A stretch of DNA of 64,000 nt from assembly GCF_013364215.1 (NCBI RefSeq), contig NZ_CP054923.1:5642001-5706000 (forward strand), written 5' to 3'. The number at the start of each line of letters is the position of its first letter. The first letter of the stretch is position 1. Shown here piece by piece: positions 32,212-41,242 of this stretch. A program made the translations under genes and the position numbers. The DNA comes from Verrucosispora sp. NA02020 (GTDB lineage: Bacteria; Actinomycetota; Actinomycetes; Mycobacteriales; Micromonosporaceae). The notes beneath the pieces are model-generated. The model worked only from the letters and a program-made list of their open reading frames with translations. It was not told where the DNA came from and ran no database searches.

Positions 32212-33264
32212 CTACTTGACACCCTCATCCTCAGTCATCGCGATGACTCGATTCGCAAATGCCTCGAAATCCGCATAGAATCGATCGCGAGACGCCTCGG
32301 TGTTCTCAAGCACGGCACCTCCGGATTTTAGTTGGGGTGCTGTCAGGGCGAAGATTGGCGTCAGGAATTCTTGAGATCGAGAAATTAGGCCATTAAAATC
32401 ACCTATTGTTGCCAAGTTTAGGCTAGCGTCAACGCCTGCTGCCGCGTAAGTCTGGTCATCAAGAAGCATATGCTCGGCTGCCATCGCCGGCTTGAGTCTT
32501 TTCCCGACCGCTTCGCCTACCTCATCAATCCACTTTTGGAAGGCTTTTGCCGGCTTGCCGCTACGTGGGCGGAACTTCTGCACCACCGTTCCCAGAATCT
32601 TTAGTCTGGGCGGAGGAAAAGGGTAAGCTGCCTGCTGAAGCACTGGGAGCCGTGATGCTTGATCCGCCCACTTCTTCCAACGTGGCAGAACCCGAGCCAG
32701 AGAATCAATTGCCATTACAGAGAAGACATCCGGCGAGGTAGGAAGAATCAAGTAGTCGCTGGTGACTACCAAGTTTTGATTAATCGACCCAAGACCAGGG
32801 CTCATATCAATCAAAACATAGTCGGCAGAAATAGCGGAAGCCGTCTTGTCAATCAAAAACGAGAGACTTCCTGGAAGATTCTGAAGCGCTCCAATTGCGG
32901 CCGAAAGTTCTTGTGCCAGCCCGAGAGTGACCTCGAACTCTGATAGCCGAAGATCCCCTGCGAGCAAGTGCAATCCTGGGCGTCCCGCGACTTCTACGGT
33001 CTTCACCGCCTGAATTTCCTTCGGCTGCGCTTCGAAGGCAGGCACCAGACCAGAACGGAACGTGTTTTGTCCCTGCTTCTCGTAAAACTCCTCTAGTTCA
33101 TCAGCGCCTTTGAAACCGAGAACCATCCCCGTCAAGTTGCACTGCGGGTCGGAATCCACCATCAGGACCCGATGTCCAAGGTTGGCCAACATCCAGCCAA
33201 GGTTAAAGACCGTAGTCGTCTTACTAACTCCACCCTTGTGGTTAAATAGGGCGATCTTCCGCAA
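32212..33264 (-). CDS. ParA/MinD-type ATPase paired with HEPN gene
   Basis: 350 residues from TTG 33264, chosen because GGGAG stands six bases upstream and the frame gives RKIALFNHKGGVSKTTT. The deviant Walker A KGGVSKTT (10-17), DSDPQCN (37-43) and YVLIDMSPGL Walker B are intact. Residues 200-350 form a long C-terminal part (VQKFRPRSGKPAKAFQKWIDEV) not found in plain partition ATPases. No ParB gene or parS is nearby; instead it precedes a HEPN gene with 2 bp spacing, suggesting an ATPase sensor with a nuclease effector. Confidence 0.85.
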   Translation of the reverse strand: MRKIALFNHKGGVSKTTTVFNLGWMLANLGHRVLMVDSDPQCNLTGMVLGFKGADELEEFYEKQGQNTFRSGLVPAFEAQPKEIQAVKTVEVAGRPGLHLLAGDLRLSEFEVTLGLAQELSAAIGALQNLPGSLSFLIDKTASAISADYVLIDMSPGLGSINQNLVVTSDYLILPTSPDVFSVMAIDSLARVLPRWKKWADQASRLPVLQQAAYPFPPPRLKILGTVVQKFRPRSGKPAKAFQKWIDEVGEAVGKRLKPAMAAEHMLLDDQTYAAAGVDASLNLATIGDFNGLISRSQEFLTPIFALTAPQLKSGGAVLENTEASRDRFYADFEAFANRVIAMTEDEGVK

Positions 33265-33646
33265 TCTGGTCTCCCTGGTCGTGGCAGTTTCGAAGGCAGC
33301 CTTACCAGCAGGGTACTGCCGAATAGCTCTGTATGGGATCAAGGCACCGCGCTCCGCGCGGTGCGGGACGGCAAGCCCGGCCGGCGGCAAGCCGCCCCGG
33401 CCGCCTACGGCGCCGGGGCGGTGAGCCACCGACAGCCGCCGGGACACCGCCTGACGAGGTGCGGTATCAGAATTGCCAGGCGACCAGGAAGCCTGAACCA
33501 TCCACCGGGTGGACATCGTCGCTCAGTGGGTCCGCGTCTCCTGGACCAAGCAGTCACGCGGAGGCCACCACGCTGCCCGCCGCAACGCCCTACCTACTGC
33601 GTTCGCGCTGCCGCAGCACTCCGCGCCCCTCACCCACGAGGTCACG
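33265..33646. other. Intergenic DNA, promoter side of the ParA/HEPN operon
   Basis: 382 bp in which GC rises back from the low-GC module to element-like values near 33330. A frame open from 33509 leads into the next gene, but I see no supported gene here. Confidence 0.4.
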
Positions 33647-33982
33647 ATGCACGAGCGCGACGAGTTCCAACCAGTCATCTCCCTGCGCAACGGTGCACCG
33701 TCCTGTGACGCCGTCCAACTCCGCTACGCCGAGGACCAGGTCCGCGTCGAGCTGATTCCGACGGCTTGGGGCATGCCCCGCCGACACCGCCGCCCGCCAG
33801 CCGTACGCCTCCCCCATGGCCAGTGGCTGCGTTGGCGGATCAACTACCGCTTCACCGACCACTGCACCGGAGACTGGCTCTACCGCCTTGACACGCTGAA
33901 CATCGCCCACGGCCCGGTGCCTGTCGATGTCTTCCTGACCGAACCACACCAGAGCATCGATGAACGGGCCTACCTGCGCTGA
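33647..33982 (+). CDS. Hypothetical protein
   Basis: 111 residues from ATG 33647 with GAGG five bases upstream (MHERDEFQPVISLRNG). Beta-rich with aromatic residues (QWLRWRINYRFTDHCTGDWLYRLDTLNIAHGPV split over strands). It may be a small conserved AICE protein near the right end. No function recognised. 33983-34243 downstream shows only weak overlapping frames. Confidence 0.6.
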   Translation: MHERDEFQPVISLRNGAPSCDAVQLRYAEDQVRVELIPTAWGMPRRHRRPPAVRLPHGQWLRWRINYRFTDHCTGDWLYRLDTLNIAHGPVPVDVFLTEPHQSIDERAYLR

Positions 33983-34243
33983 ACGCGGTCGATGCACGGC
34001 GGTACGGAAGCCGGCGGGGCTGCTCTGGTCGCGTGGTCGGGGCTTCCGGCTGCCGCGCCAGTCCAACCCCGGGACTGGCTTGCCACTGGCTCATCTCGTC
34101 GCGGCACGCAGCTCCACGGCCAGGACGTACCCGACCTCCCCCGCAGCCGCCGGCCCCTACCCGGAACCCCACGGGCCGGCCCGCATAGGCTCCACGATGG
34201 CGCAGCCGGCCCGGCCCGAAGCATGGTCAACTGAGCCCGCGCT

Positions 34244-34282
34244 CAGGGCGTCTCCAGGGCGTCAGGGCGTCGTCAGGGCGTC
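34244..34282. repeat. Integrase arm-site candidates, right end
   Basis: CAGGGCGTC occurs at 34244, 34255, 34263 and 34274 (8-11 bp steps), about 80 bp inside attR. It matches the cluster inside the left end. Confidence 0.6.
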
Positions 34283-34332
34283 AAACGCCGGCCAAAGTTG
34301 ACCAAGAACGACCATCGACACCCGGACACAGG

Positions 34333-34368
34333 ACCAGCTCAGAGCCTTGATCGAGGCTCTGAGCTGGT
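34333..34368 (-). terminator. rnpB: rnpB terminator hairpin supplied by the element
   Basis: 14-bp perfect stem (34333-34346 with 34355-34368), loop ttgatcga, immediately 3' of rnpB. It is on the element side of the crossover yet preserves the hairpin seen at attL with a compensatory C-G for T-A change. Confidence 0.75.
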
Positions 34369-34374
34369 GGGCGA

Positions 34375-34796
<422 letters not shown>

Positions 34797-34886
34797 CGCA
34801 CGCTCATCCTAACGACACCGGGTCGCCGCCTATTGCGCCGGCAGGACCGCACGCCGGGTCGTTTCGGGGGTACGCATAATGGGCCG

Positions 34887-35402
34887 ATGACGACGCTGCC
34901 GCCGTTTCCCGAGCCTACGGTCCCGGCCGAGGGGCGGGCCGAGGTGTTCCTGCGCTATCTCGACTATTTCCGGGAGAGCGTGCTGGCCAAGGTGTCGGCG
35001 CTGCCCGAGGCGGAGGCGCGGGCGAGCCGGTTGCCGTCGGGCTGGACTCCGGTGGAGTTGCTGCGGCACCTGCGCTTCGTCGAGTTGCGCTGGATCGAGT
35101 GGGGCTTCCAGGGGCAACCGGTGCCGGAGCCGTGGGGCGACTGGCGCGACGGTCGCTGGCACGTACCCCCGGAGCTGAGTGTGGCGGAGCTGGCGGACGA
35201 GCTGCGCGCACAGGGCACCCACACCCGCAGCGTGGTGCAGAGCGCCGACCTGGCCACCGTCGGCGCCCCCGGCCCCCGCTGGAACGGCGCAGACCCGGCC
35301 TCCCTGGAGCGGGTGCTGTTCCACCTGGTCCAGGAGTACGCCCGCCACCTGGGCCACCTGGACATCGTCACCGAACTAGCCAACGGCCCCCTCGGCGAGT
35401 AG
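34887..35402 (+). CDS. DinB/DUF664 family protein
   Basis: 171 residues. A four-helix bundle with the His ligands expected for a DinB metal site: LLRHLRFVELRWIEWGF near residue 55 and YARHLGHLDIVTEL near the end. These proteins bind a divalent metal and many act as thiol-dependent transferases; the substrate here is unknown. A second family member lies at 54.1-54.6 kb. It is divergent from rnpB. Confidence 0.88.
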   Translation: MTTLPPFPEPTVPAEGRAEVFLRYLDYFRESVLAKVSALPEAEARASRLPSGWTPVELLRHLRFVELRWIEWGFQGQPVPEPWGDWRDGRWHVPPELSVAELADELRAQGTHTRSVVQSADLATVGAPGPRWNGADPASLERVLFHLVQEYARHLGHLDIVTELANGPLGE

Positions 35403-35427
35403 CACCCCCACCACCCGTACCCCCTGT

Positions 35428-35490
35428 GGTTGATCAAGAGGTTTGGTGGTGATTCACCGGCGAACGGTGACCCAAAGCTCTTGATCAACC
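35428..35490. terminator. Inverted repeat between convergent genes
   Basis: 13-bp arms ggttgatcaagag (35428-35440) and complement (35478-35490), with inner tttgg/ccaaa pairing, between the DinB stop and the RNase H stop. Probably a bidirectional terminator; the arm looks like a genus-wide repeat. Confidence 0.65.
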
Positions 35491-35514
35491 GCGCGGGCCG
35501 GCCCCGGGCCGGGC

Positions 35515-36720
35515 CTACGGGAGGTAGGGGGTTTCGTTGATGGAGCGGACGGCTATGCCGCCGTCGGGCCAGCGGTCGAGGATGGAGATGCCGGCGGCGT
35601 CGAGGAAGAGGCGGTGCAGGAAGGCGTCGGTGGCGGCGAGCGCGTCGCGCAGCATCAGCTTGATCGGCGAGACGTGCGAGACCACCACCACGGTCTGACC
35701 GGGGTACGCGGCGAGCAGCCGCTCCACCACCCGCGTGCAGCGTCGGGCGACCTCGTCGAAGGACTCGCCGTCGGGTGGGGCGATCCGGGGCGAGGCGAGC
35801 CAGGCGTCGAGTTCACCGCCCCACTGTTCGCGTACCTCGGCGAAGGTCCGGCCCTCCCAGGCACCGAAGTCGCACTCGATCAGCTCGTCGTCGCGGCGTA
35901 CCGGGATGTCGCCGACGGCGGCGGCGATGGCCTCGGCGGTCGCCGTACACCGGGACAGCGGTGAGCTGACCACGGCGGCGGTGTCGGGGGCGAGCGCGGC
36001 GACCCGGGCGGCGGTGGCCCGCACCTGGTCCTTGCCCTTCGCGGAGAGCGGGATGTCGCCGCGTCCGGAGTAGCGGCCCTGTTCGGTGTACTCGGTCTCG
36101 CCGTGCCGGACCAGGATCAGCCGGGTGGCGGTGAAGCTGGGGCGCGGCTCCCAGGAGACCGGGGCGCTGCTCGGATCGGTGCCGGGCGACTCGTCGGCGC
36201 GGGCGGCGACCTGGGTCGCGCCGCCGCCGGCCGGTTCCGGGCCGCCGAGGCGGCGCGGTGACTCGACGGTACGCGGTGGCGTGACGACCGGTGTGGCGGT
36301 GCCCGACGTGGCGGCGGCGTCCATCGCGGCGTTGGCCAGCCGGTCGGCGTGCGTGTTGCGGTCCCGGGGGATCCAGGTGAAGCGGACCGCGTCGAATCGG
36401 CTGACGATCTGGGCGGCCTGGGCGGCGAGCGGACGCAGCCCGGGGTGCTTGATCTGCCAGCGGCCGGACATCTGCTCGACGACCAGCTTGGAGTCCATCC
36501 GGATCTCGACCTCGCTGGCGCCCAGTTCGGCGGCGGCGGTCAGACCGGCGATCATGCCCTGGTACTCGGCGACGTTGTTGGTGGCGGTGCCGATCGACTC
36601 GCTGCGTTCGGCCAGCACCTCGCCGGTCGCCTGGTCACGGACGACCGCGCCGTAGCCGGCCGGGCCGGGGTTGCCCCGGGAGCCCCCGTCGGCCTCGACC
36701 AGCACGGTACGCGGCGCCAC
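35515..36720 (-). CDS. Bifunctional RNase HI / histidine phosphatase
   Basis: 401 residues. The N-terminal RNase H fold (1-135) has Asp10 (VEADGGSRGNPG), Glu in VAEYQGM, Asp in RMDSKLV and the final Asp in NTHADRLAN, so the DEDD site is complete. A linker of about 65 residues leads to the phosphoglycerate-mutase-like domain with LVRHGETEY and SSPLSRCTATAEAI. This fusion is the Rv2228c type, where the second domain has acid phosphatase/CobC-like activity. It hydrolyses RNA in RNA-DNA hybrids. Same-strand neighbours are the zinc ribbon and Nif3 genes. Confidence 0.93.
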   Translation of the reverse strand: MAPRTVLVEADGGSRGNPGPAGYGAVVRDQATGEVLAERSESIGTATNNVAEYQGMIAGLTAAAELGASEVEIRMDSKLVVEQMSGRWQIKHPGLRPLAAQAAQIVSRFDAVRFTWIPRDRNTHADRLANAAMDAAATSGTATPVVTPPRTVESPRRLGGPEPAGGGATQVAARADESPGTDPSSAPVSWEPRPSFTATRLILVRHGETEYTEQGRYSGRGDIPLSAKGKDQVRATAARVAALAPDTAAVVSSPLSRCTATAEAIAAAVGDIPVRRDDELIECDFGAWEGRTFAEVREQWGGELDAWLASPRIAPPDGESFDEVARRCTRVVERLLAAYPGQTVVVVSHVSPIKLMLRDALAATDAFLHRLFLDAAGISILDRWPDGGIAVRSINETPYLP

Positions 36721-36723
36721 CGG

Positions 36724-37461
36724 CTACAGCCCGGACTCGTTGGTGCGGACCATGATCCGGCGACAGTCCTCGCAGCGGACCACCTCGTCGGGATCGGTCT
36801 TGCGGATCCGGGCCAGGTCGGCACCGGAGAGGTCCAGGCGGCACCCGCCGCAGCGGCCGGCGGTCAGCAGCGCGGCGCCCAGGCCGGTGTCGGCACGGAT
36901 CTTGTCGTAGAGCTGCACCAGGTCGCCGGGGAGGTCACCGGCGAGCGGCTGCCGGGCGGAGCGCTTGAACTCCTCCTCGCGGCCGATCTCGGCCAGGGCC
37001 TCGTCGCGGCGCTGCTCGGTGGCGGCCCGCCGCTCGCGCACCTCGGTCAGCCGCTGCTCCACCCCGTCGAGCGTCGACTGGGCGGTCTCCCGCTGCTCCA
37101 TCAACTCCAGCTCGGCGTCCTCCAGGTCGCTCTGCCGGCGGTTCAACGAGACCAGCTCGTGCTGGAGCGCCTCCAGCTCACGGGCCGGACCGCCACCGGC
37201 GGCGAGGCGGTCCTCGTCCTTCTTCTTGCGGGCGCGTACCTGGTCGACGTCCTTCTCCAGCCGGGCGATGTCCCGGTCCAGGTCGTCCACGGCCACCTGG
37301 GCGCGGACCCGCTCGTCCTCCAGCGACGACAGCTCGCGGGCGAGAGCCTCCAGTTCGGCGCGCTCGGGCAGCGCCCGGCGGCGGTGGGCGAGCTTGGCGA
37401 GAGCGGTGTCGATCGCCTGGAGGTCGAGCAGGCGGCGCTGGACCTGGGGGTCAGCCTTCAC
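36724..37461 (-). CDS. Coiled-coil protein with C4 zinc ribbon
   Basis: 245 residues from GTG 37461, overlapping the Nif3 stop by GTGA. Residues about 10-180 are a long antiparallel coiled coil (LARELSSLEDERVRAQVAVDDL, VRARKKKDEDRLAAGGG). The C-terminal ribbon has CGGCRLDL and CEDCRRIM (two CxxC). Members are related to CdsZ/CT398-type proteins and cluster with RNase H and Nif3 in actinobacteria; the molecular role is unclear. Confidence 0.9.
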   Translation of the reverse strand: MKADPQVQRRLLDLQAIDTALAKLAHRRRALPERAELEALARELSSLEDERVRAQVAVDDLDRDIARLEKDVDQVRARKKKDEDRLAAGGGPARELEALQHELVSLNRRQSDLEDAELELMEQRETAQSTLDGVEQRLTEVRERRAATEQRRDEALAEIGREEEFKRSARQPLAGDLPGDLVQLYDKIRADTGLGAALLTAGRCGGCRLDLSGADLARIRKTDPDEVVRCEDCRRIMVRTNESGL

Positions 37462-38345
37462 GGTCGGGGCTCCTTGTCGTCCGCTGCGGATCGCTCCGGG
37501 GCGGCGGGTGAGGCGGCGTGCACGGTCCACGGGTCGGTGTCCAGGTCGGACACCAGGGTCTCGACGCCCGGCAGCGTGGCGCGCAACCCGGTGGCCACAT
37601 CGTCGAGCCAGGGCCGTTCGGTGGCCCAGTGGGTGGCGTCGAGCAGCGCCGGTCCACCGGTGGCGAGGTGTTCGCCGGTCGGGTGGTGACGCAGGTCTGC
37701 GGTGAGGTACGCGTCCACCCCGGCGGCGGTCGCGTCGGCCAGGAAACTGTCCCCCGCACCGCCGCAGACTGCCAGCGTACGCACCATGCGGTCCGGATCG
37801 CCCGCGGCGCGTACGCCGATGGCGGTGGTGGGCAGCACGGCGGCGGCGTGCCGGGCCAACTCGGCCAGGGTCAGTGGCTGCGGCAGCTCGCCGATGCGCC
37901 CGGCACCCCGGCCCTCACCGGCGGCGGGCGTGCCCGGCCGGGACGGTTGCAGCGGACGCAGGTCGGTCAGGCCGAGCCGGTGGGCGAGGGCGTCGGAGAC
38001 CCCGGGTACGGCGACGTCGGCGTTGGTGTGGGCGACGTAGAGCGCGACGTCGGCCTTGATCAGTTGGTGGATGATGCGACCCTTGTACGTCGTCGGCGCC
38101 ACCGACGAGACGCCCCGCAGCAGCAGCGGGTGGTGCGCGATGATCATGTCGGCGTGGGCGGCGAGGGCCTCGGCGACGGTCTCGGGGACCACGTCGACGA
38201 CGCAGAGGATCCGGCGGACCGGGGCACCGGGCTCGCCGAGCACCAGCCCGACCTTGTCCCACTCCTCGGCCCAGGTGGGCGGATAGCGCCGCTCCAGCTC
38301 GGCCACGACGTCGGCGACGGTCGGCACGGCTGCGGTTGTGCTCAC
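37458..38345 (-). CDS. Nif3-like dinuclear metal-centre protein
   Basis: 295 residues from GTG 38345 (VSTTAAVPTVADVVAELER); 38375 would add ten. IIAHHPLLLRG supplies two His ligands, YVAHTNAD another, and the C-terminal DATHWATE the last His/Glu pair of the NIF3/YqfO/GTP cyclohydrolase I type 2 family. YTADLRHHPT-like TADLRHH is also conserved. The physiological reaction of the family is unsettled. Co-translated with the zinc-ribbon gene. Confidence 0.92.
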   Translation of the reverse strand: MSTTAAVPTVADVVAELERRYPPTWAEEWDKVGLVLGEPGAPVRRILCVVDVVPETVAEALAAHADMIIAHHPLLLRGVSSVAPTTYKGRIIHQLIKADVALYVAHTNADVAVPGVSDALAHRLGLTDLRPLQPSRPGTPAAGEGRGAGRIGELPQPLTLAELARHAAAVLPTTAIGVRAAGDPDRMVRTLAVCGGAGDSFLADATAAGVDAYLTADLRHHPTGEHLATGGPALLDATHWATERPWLDDVATGLRATLPGVETLVSDLDTDPWTVHAASPAAPERSAADDKEPRP

Positions 38346-38387
38346 GGCGCGCCAGCTTACCGGCGTCGGTGCCACTCCGGGACGTCA

Positions 38388-38417
38388 CCCGGGCCGTGGC
38401 GGTGGCCACGGCCCGGG
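38388..38417 (-). terminator. Terminator hairpin of the flavoprotein/XRE transcript
   Basis: 13-bp perfect GC stem cccgggccgtggc with a 4-nt loop (38401-38404), between the flavoprotein stop and the Nif3 start. Confidence 0.7.
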
Positions 38418-38450
38418 CTGCGGATTGCGGCATCCGGTGTCGGGGTGATT

Positions 38451-38501
38451 GCAGGGGACCCCTGTACTACCGGAGGCGTTAATAAGGTGCCCTTCCTTTC
38501 A
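38451..38501 (-). repeat. Interspersed repeat, copy C
   Basis: Complement of the element seen at 52111-52157 and 53025-53076: taccggaggcgtta core with flanking gcaggggacccct and aagggcacctt. It sits 3 bp from the flavoprotein stop. Confidence 0.7.
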
Positions 38502-38503
38502 CG

Positions 38504-39076
38504 TCACCCGGTCCGGCAGAGCTGGTCGCGCAGGGCGGTCAGCGGCAGGGCCCAGGGGAAGGCGTGCTGGTGGCGTTCTCCGGTCCCGGGCGGGTGCAGG
38601 GGGAAGACGTCGTCGCCGAAGAGCACGGTCACCCCCCACTCCGCCAGGCGGGCGATCCCGGTCTGGAAGGCCGGATGGGCGGCCATCGCCGCGTTGGTGT
38701 ACGGCACGGCGACCAGCGGTACGCCCCGTCCCTGCGCCTCCACCAGCAACCCGAGGGCGAGGGTGTCGGCGATGCCGGCCACCCATTTGTTCACCGTGTT
38801 GACGGTGGCCGGGCAGACGATGATGGCGTCGGCCGACGGCAGGACGTCCGGGTCCCCCGGGTTCTTGTAGTGCGTACGCACCGGGTGGCCGGTCGTGCGG
38901 GCTAGCGCGGTGCGGTCGACGAACTTGGCGCCGTCCGGCGTGGTGATCACGCAGACGTCCCAGCCGTCCTGTTGGGCCAGCTCGACGAGCCGGCCCACGT
39001 CTCGGGCCAACGGCGAACCGCAGGCGATGATGTAGAGCACCTCTTGGTGCCCGTCGTGGCGGTGCGAACCGGTCAT
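38504..39076 (-). CDS. Flavoprotein (phosphopantothenoylcysteine decarboxylase-like)
   Basis: 190 residues. VLYIIACGSPLARDVGRLVELA and VCVITTPDGAKFVD start a Rossmann-like HFCD flavoprotein fold. CPATVNTVNKWVAGIADTLALGLL corresponds to the PASANT FMN-binding loop, and VPYTNAAMAAHPAF to the following helix. Unlike CoaBC it is single-domain. Together with the XRE regulator and prim-pol-like gene it forms a group I recall from many actinomycetes. Substrate unknown. Confidence 0.85.
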   Translation of the reverse strand: MTGSHRHDGHQEVLYIIACGSPLARDVGRLVELAQQDGWDVCVITTPDGAKFVDRTALARTTGHPVRTHYKNPGDPDVLPSADAIIVCPATVNTVNKWVAGIADTLALGLLVEAQGRGVPLVAVPYTNAAMAAHPAFQTGIARLAEWGVTVLFGDDVFPLHPPGTGERHQHAFPWALPLTALRDQLCRTG

Positions 39077-39089
39077 GCCGGCTCCGAGT

Positions 39090-40319
39090 TCATACTCCTA
39101 CTCCCATGTGCTCAGCCAACTCCGCGATCGGAGAAGGCGGCGCACCCCGTGTGCGACGCAGGACCTCGGACATGACCTCGTGGGCGATCGGGCGGCAGCG
39201 GATCTCCGACGGCGCCAGCCGGTCGCCGCGCAGCAGCATCTCCCCGGCGTTGGCCATGTCGCCGATCTGGGAGTAGGCGCGGGCCTGGTCGAGCAGGTGG
39301 TGGGCGCGACGTTCGGGCAGCATGGCGTCGAACGGCAGGTTGACGATCCGGGTGCGGTGGATCTCCACGGCCCGCCCGCCGTCGCCCAGTTCGACGGCGG
39401 CCGCCGCGCGGTGCAGTTCGACGTTGGTCGGCCCGAACGACGTCCAGTAGTGGTTCTGGTCACTGCCGAGTTCGCGGGCGGCGTCGCGGGCGCCGTCGAG
39501 CAGGTCCGCGACGGTGGAGGTGTCGCCGGTACGCGCGGCGGCCATCGCGCCCTGCAACAGCAGCATCCCGTAGACCGAGAGCCGGTCGGCTCTGCTGTCG
39601 TTGCCGCCGCCCGGTGCGATCCGGTCGGCGATGCGGACGTTCAGTTCCAGCGCGGAGCGGGGGCGTCCCATGGCGAGCAGGGCGTTGCAGACACGGGTGG
39701 TGGCGATCCCGGCGAGCAGTTGGTCGTCGGCGCGCTGGGCGACCGCGATGGAGCGGTCGGCGGCCAGCCAGGACAGGTCACACTCCCCCAGCTTGCGCAG
39801 CACCGAGGAGGCGATCTGGTAGACCTGCCCGAGCAGGTTCGCGGCGCGTCGGGCCTGTTCACCGCCGTACGCGGCGTCGGCCGCCTGGGCGTCGCGCAGC
39901 AGCTTGGGCAGCGCCCGGGTCAGCATGCCGTACCGGCCGTACTGGTAGGTGAGCCAGGCGTGGGTGACGGCCTTGCCCATGTCGACCAGTGGCGGCGGTT
40001 CCGGCTTCGCGTCGAAGTAGGCGCTGATCGAGTCGTACCGCTCCAGGGCGGCCCGGATCTCCTCGACCTCGACCTGGTCGATGCAGTTCATGGTGTCGGT
40101 GCGCCGCTCCGGGTCCTTGCCGAGCAGCAGCTGCACGTCGATCTGGAGGATGTCGGCGATCTCGTAGAGCACCGAGAACTTGTCCAGCCGCCGTACGCCG
40201 CGCTCGATCTTGTCGACCCAGCTCTTGGACTTACCCAGTCGGTCGGCGAAGACCTGTTGCGACATCTTGCGTCGCCCGCGCCAGTAGGCCACCCGCCGCC
40301 CGATGGGCAGTTCGTCCAT
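39090..40319 (-). CDS. XRE-type HTH regulator with TPR-like C-terminus
   Basis: 409 residues from ATG 40319 with GGGGAGG eight bases upstream; an extension to 40388 is possible but unneeded. HTH at residues 8-60 (KMSQQVFADRLGKSKSWVDKIERG, then LYEIADILQI). The rest is helical repeats (AANLLGQVYQIASSVLRKLGE, HHLLDQARAYSQIGDMANAGEMLL) resembling TPRs of Streptomyces Xre regulators. It may control the adjoining flavoprotein (13 bp downstream) and the divergent prim-pol-like gene. Confidence 0.88.
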   Translation of the reverse strand: MDELPIGRRVAYWRGRRKMSQQVFADRLGKSKSWVDKIERGVRRLDKFSVLYEIADILQIDVQLLLGKDPERRTDTMNCIDQVEVEEIRAALERYDSISAYFDAKPEPPPLVDMGKAVTHAWLTYQYGRYGMLTRALPKLLRDAQAADAAYGGEQARRAANLLGQVYQIASSVLRKLGECDLSWLAADRSIAVAQRADDQLLAGIATTRVCNALLAMGRPRSALELNVRIADRIAPGGGNDSRADRLSVYGMLLLQGAMAAARTGDTSTVADLLDGARDAARELGSDQNHYWTSFGPTNVELHRAAAAVELGDGGRAVEIHRTRIVNLPFDAMLPERRAHHLLDQARAYSQIGDMANAGEMLLRGDRLAPSEIRCRPIAHEVMSEVLRRTRGAPPSPIAELAEHMGVGV

Positions 40320-40570
40320 GTCCCCGGTCCTCCCCTTGCTGCTGGAGCCCTGGCCAGGAGCCGGGGGCTGATCCGCAGGTGCGGCCATCCGTCCGTACGT
40401 CAGGTTTCCGCTGGTCGCACTGCTTGTGCGTCAGCCGTACGGCCGATCCTCGTACTTTCGTGCAAGTTGCATAGGCCACTTTGTCAAACAAACGATCGCA
40501 GGCCACGGCAGTGACGCTGTTCGACGTATGTGCTGGTGCCGGTCGGTTCCGGCGAGGGGAGATGGCACCA

Positions 40571-41242
40571 ATGTGGGGGAATGTCGCACCGAGCGTGGCA
40601 CGTCTGTCGCCGTTGGAGCGGGTGCGGCTGCGCCGCGTCGCGGTGCGGTACGCGCTGCACGGCTGGGAGGTGACCCCCGGCGCCTGCCTCGCGCGCAGCC
40701 GCTTCGTCTGCGGCCGGGCCGGGTGCCCGACGGTCGGCTGCCACCCCGCGCTGGAGGACTGGGAGCACGCGGCCAGCGCCGACCCGGCCCGGGTGGCCAC
40801 CTGGTGGCGGTCCCGCCCGCACGGCATCCTGCTGCCCACCGGCCGCGCGTTCGACGTGCTGGAGGTCGCCGCCCACCTGGGCCGACGGATGCTCGACGCG
40901 ATCCGGTCGCACCCGGTCGGCCCCGGCGTACGCGGACCGGTGCTGGTCACCCCGACCGGTCGCTGGATGTTCCTGGTCCGCCCCGGTGATCCGCTCCGCC
41001 CCGAGCTGGAGCACTGCTTCCACGTGGTGCGGCACGGTCCCGGCTCGTGGGTGCCGGCACCGCCCACCCGGCTGCCCGAGGGGCCGGTGCGCTGGGCGGT
41101 CGCGCCGGAGCAGGCCCGCTGGCAGCTCCCCGACTCGTACCTGGTGCAGAACACCCTGGTCGCCGAGTTGCGGGCCAGCGGCGTCACGCTGACCCCCGCG
41201 CTGGTCCCCGGCCACCTGCCGCTGCCCCGACGCGGTCGCTGA
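40571..41242 (+). CDS. Prim-pol-like (bifunctional primase/polymerase domain) protein
   Basis: 223 residues from ATG 40571 (GGGGAG nine bases upstream; ATG 40562 abuts the site). AVRYALHGWEVTPGACL, CGRAGCPTVGCHPALEDWE and a GILLPTGRAFDVLEVAAHLG block follow the order of the DNA primase/polymerase N-terminal domain, with Cys residues suited to zinc. The lost acidic pairs make catalysis uncertain; it may be regulatory. Its 3' end is unit 1 of a tandem repeat. Confidence 0.75.
   Translation: MWGNVAPSVARLSPLERVRLRRVAVRYALHGWEVTPGACLARSRFVCGRAGCPTVGCHPALEDWEHAASADPARVATWWRSRPHGILLPTGRAFDVLEVAAHLGRRMLDAIRSHPVGPGVRGPVLVTPTGRWMFLVRPGDPLRPELEHCFHVVRHGPGSWVPAPPTRLPEGPVRWAVAPEQARWQLPDSYLVQNTLVAELRASGVTLTPALVPGHLPLPRRGR

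Noticed and set aside
32212..33264. Plasmid partition (ParA/ParB) system
   Set aside because: The ATPase has no ParB gene or repeated parS-like sites nearby; the partner gene is a HEPN protein.
33983..34243. Frames near the right end of the AICE
   Set aside because: Several short overlapping frames exist, none with a ribosome site, domain or clear codon preference.
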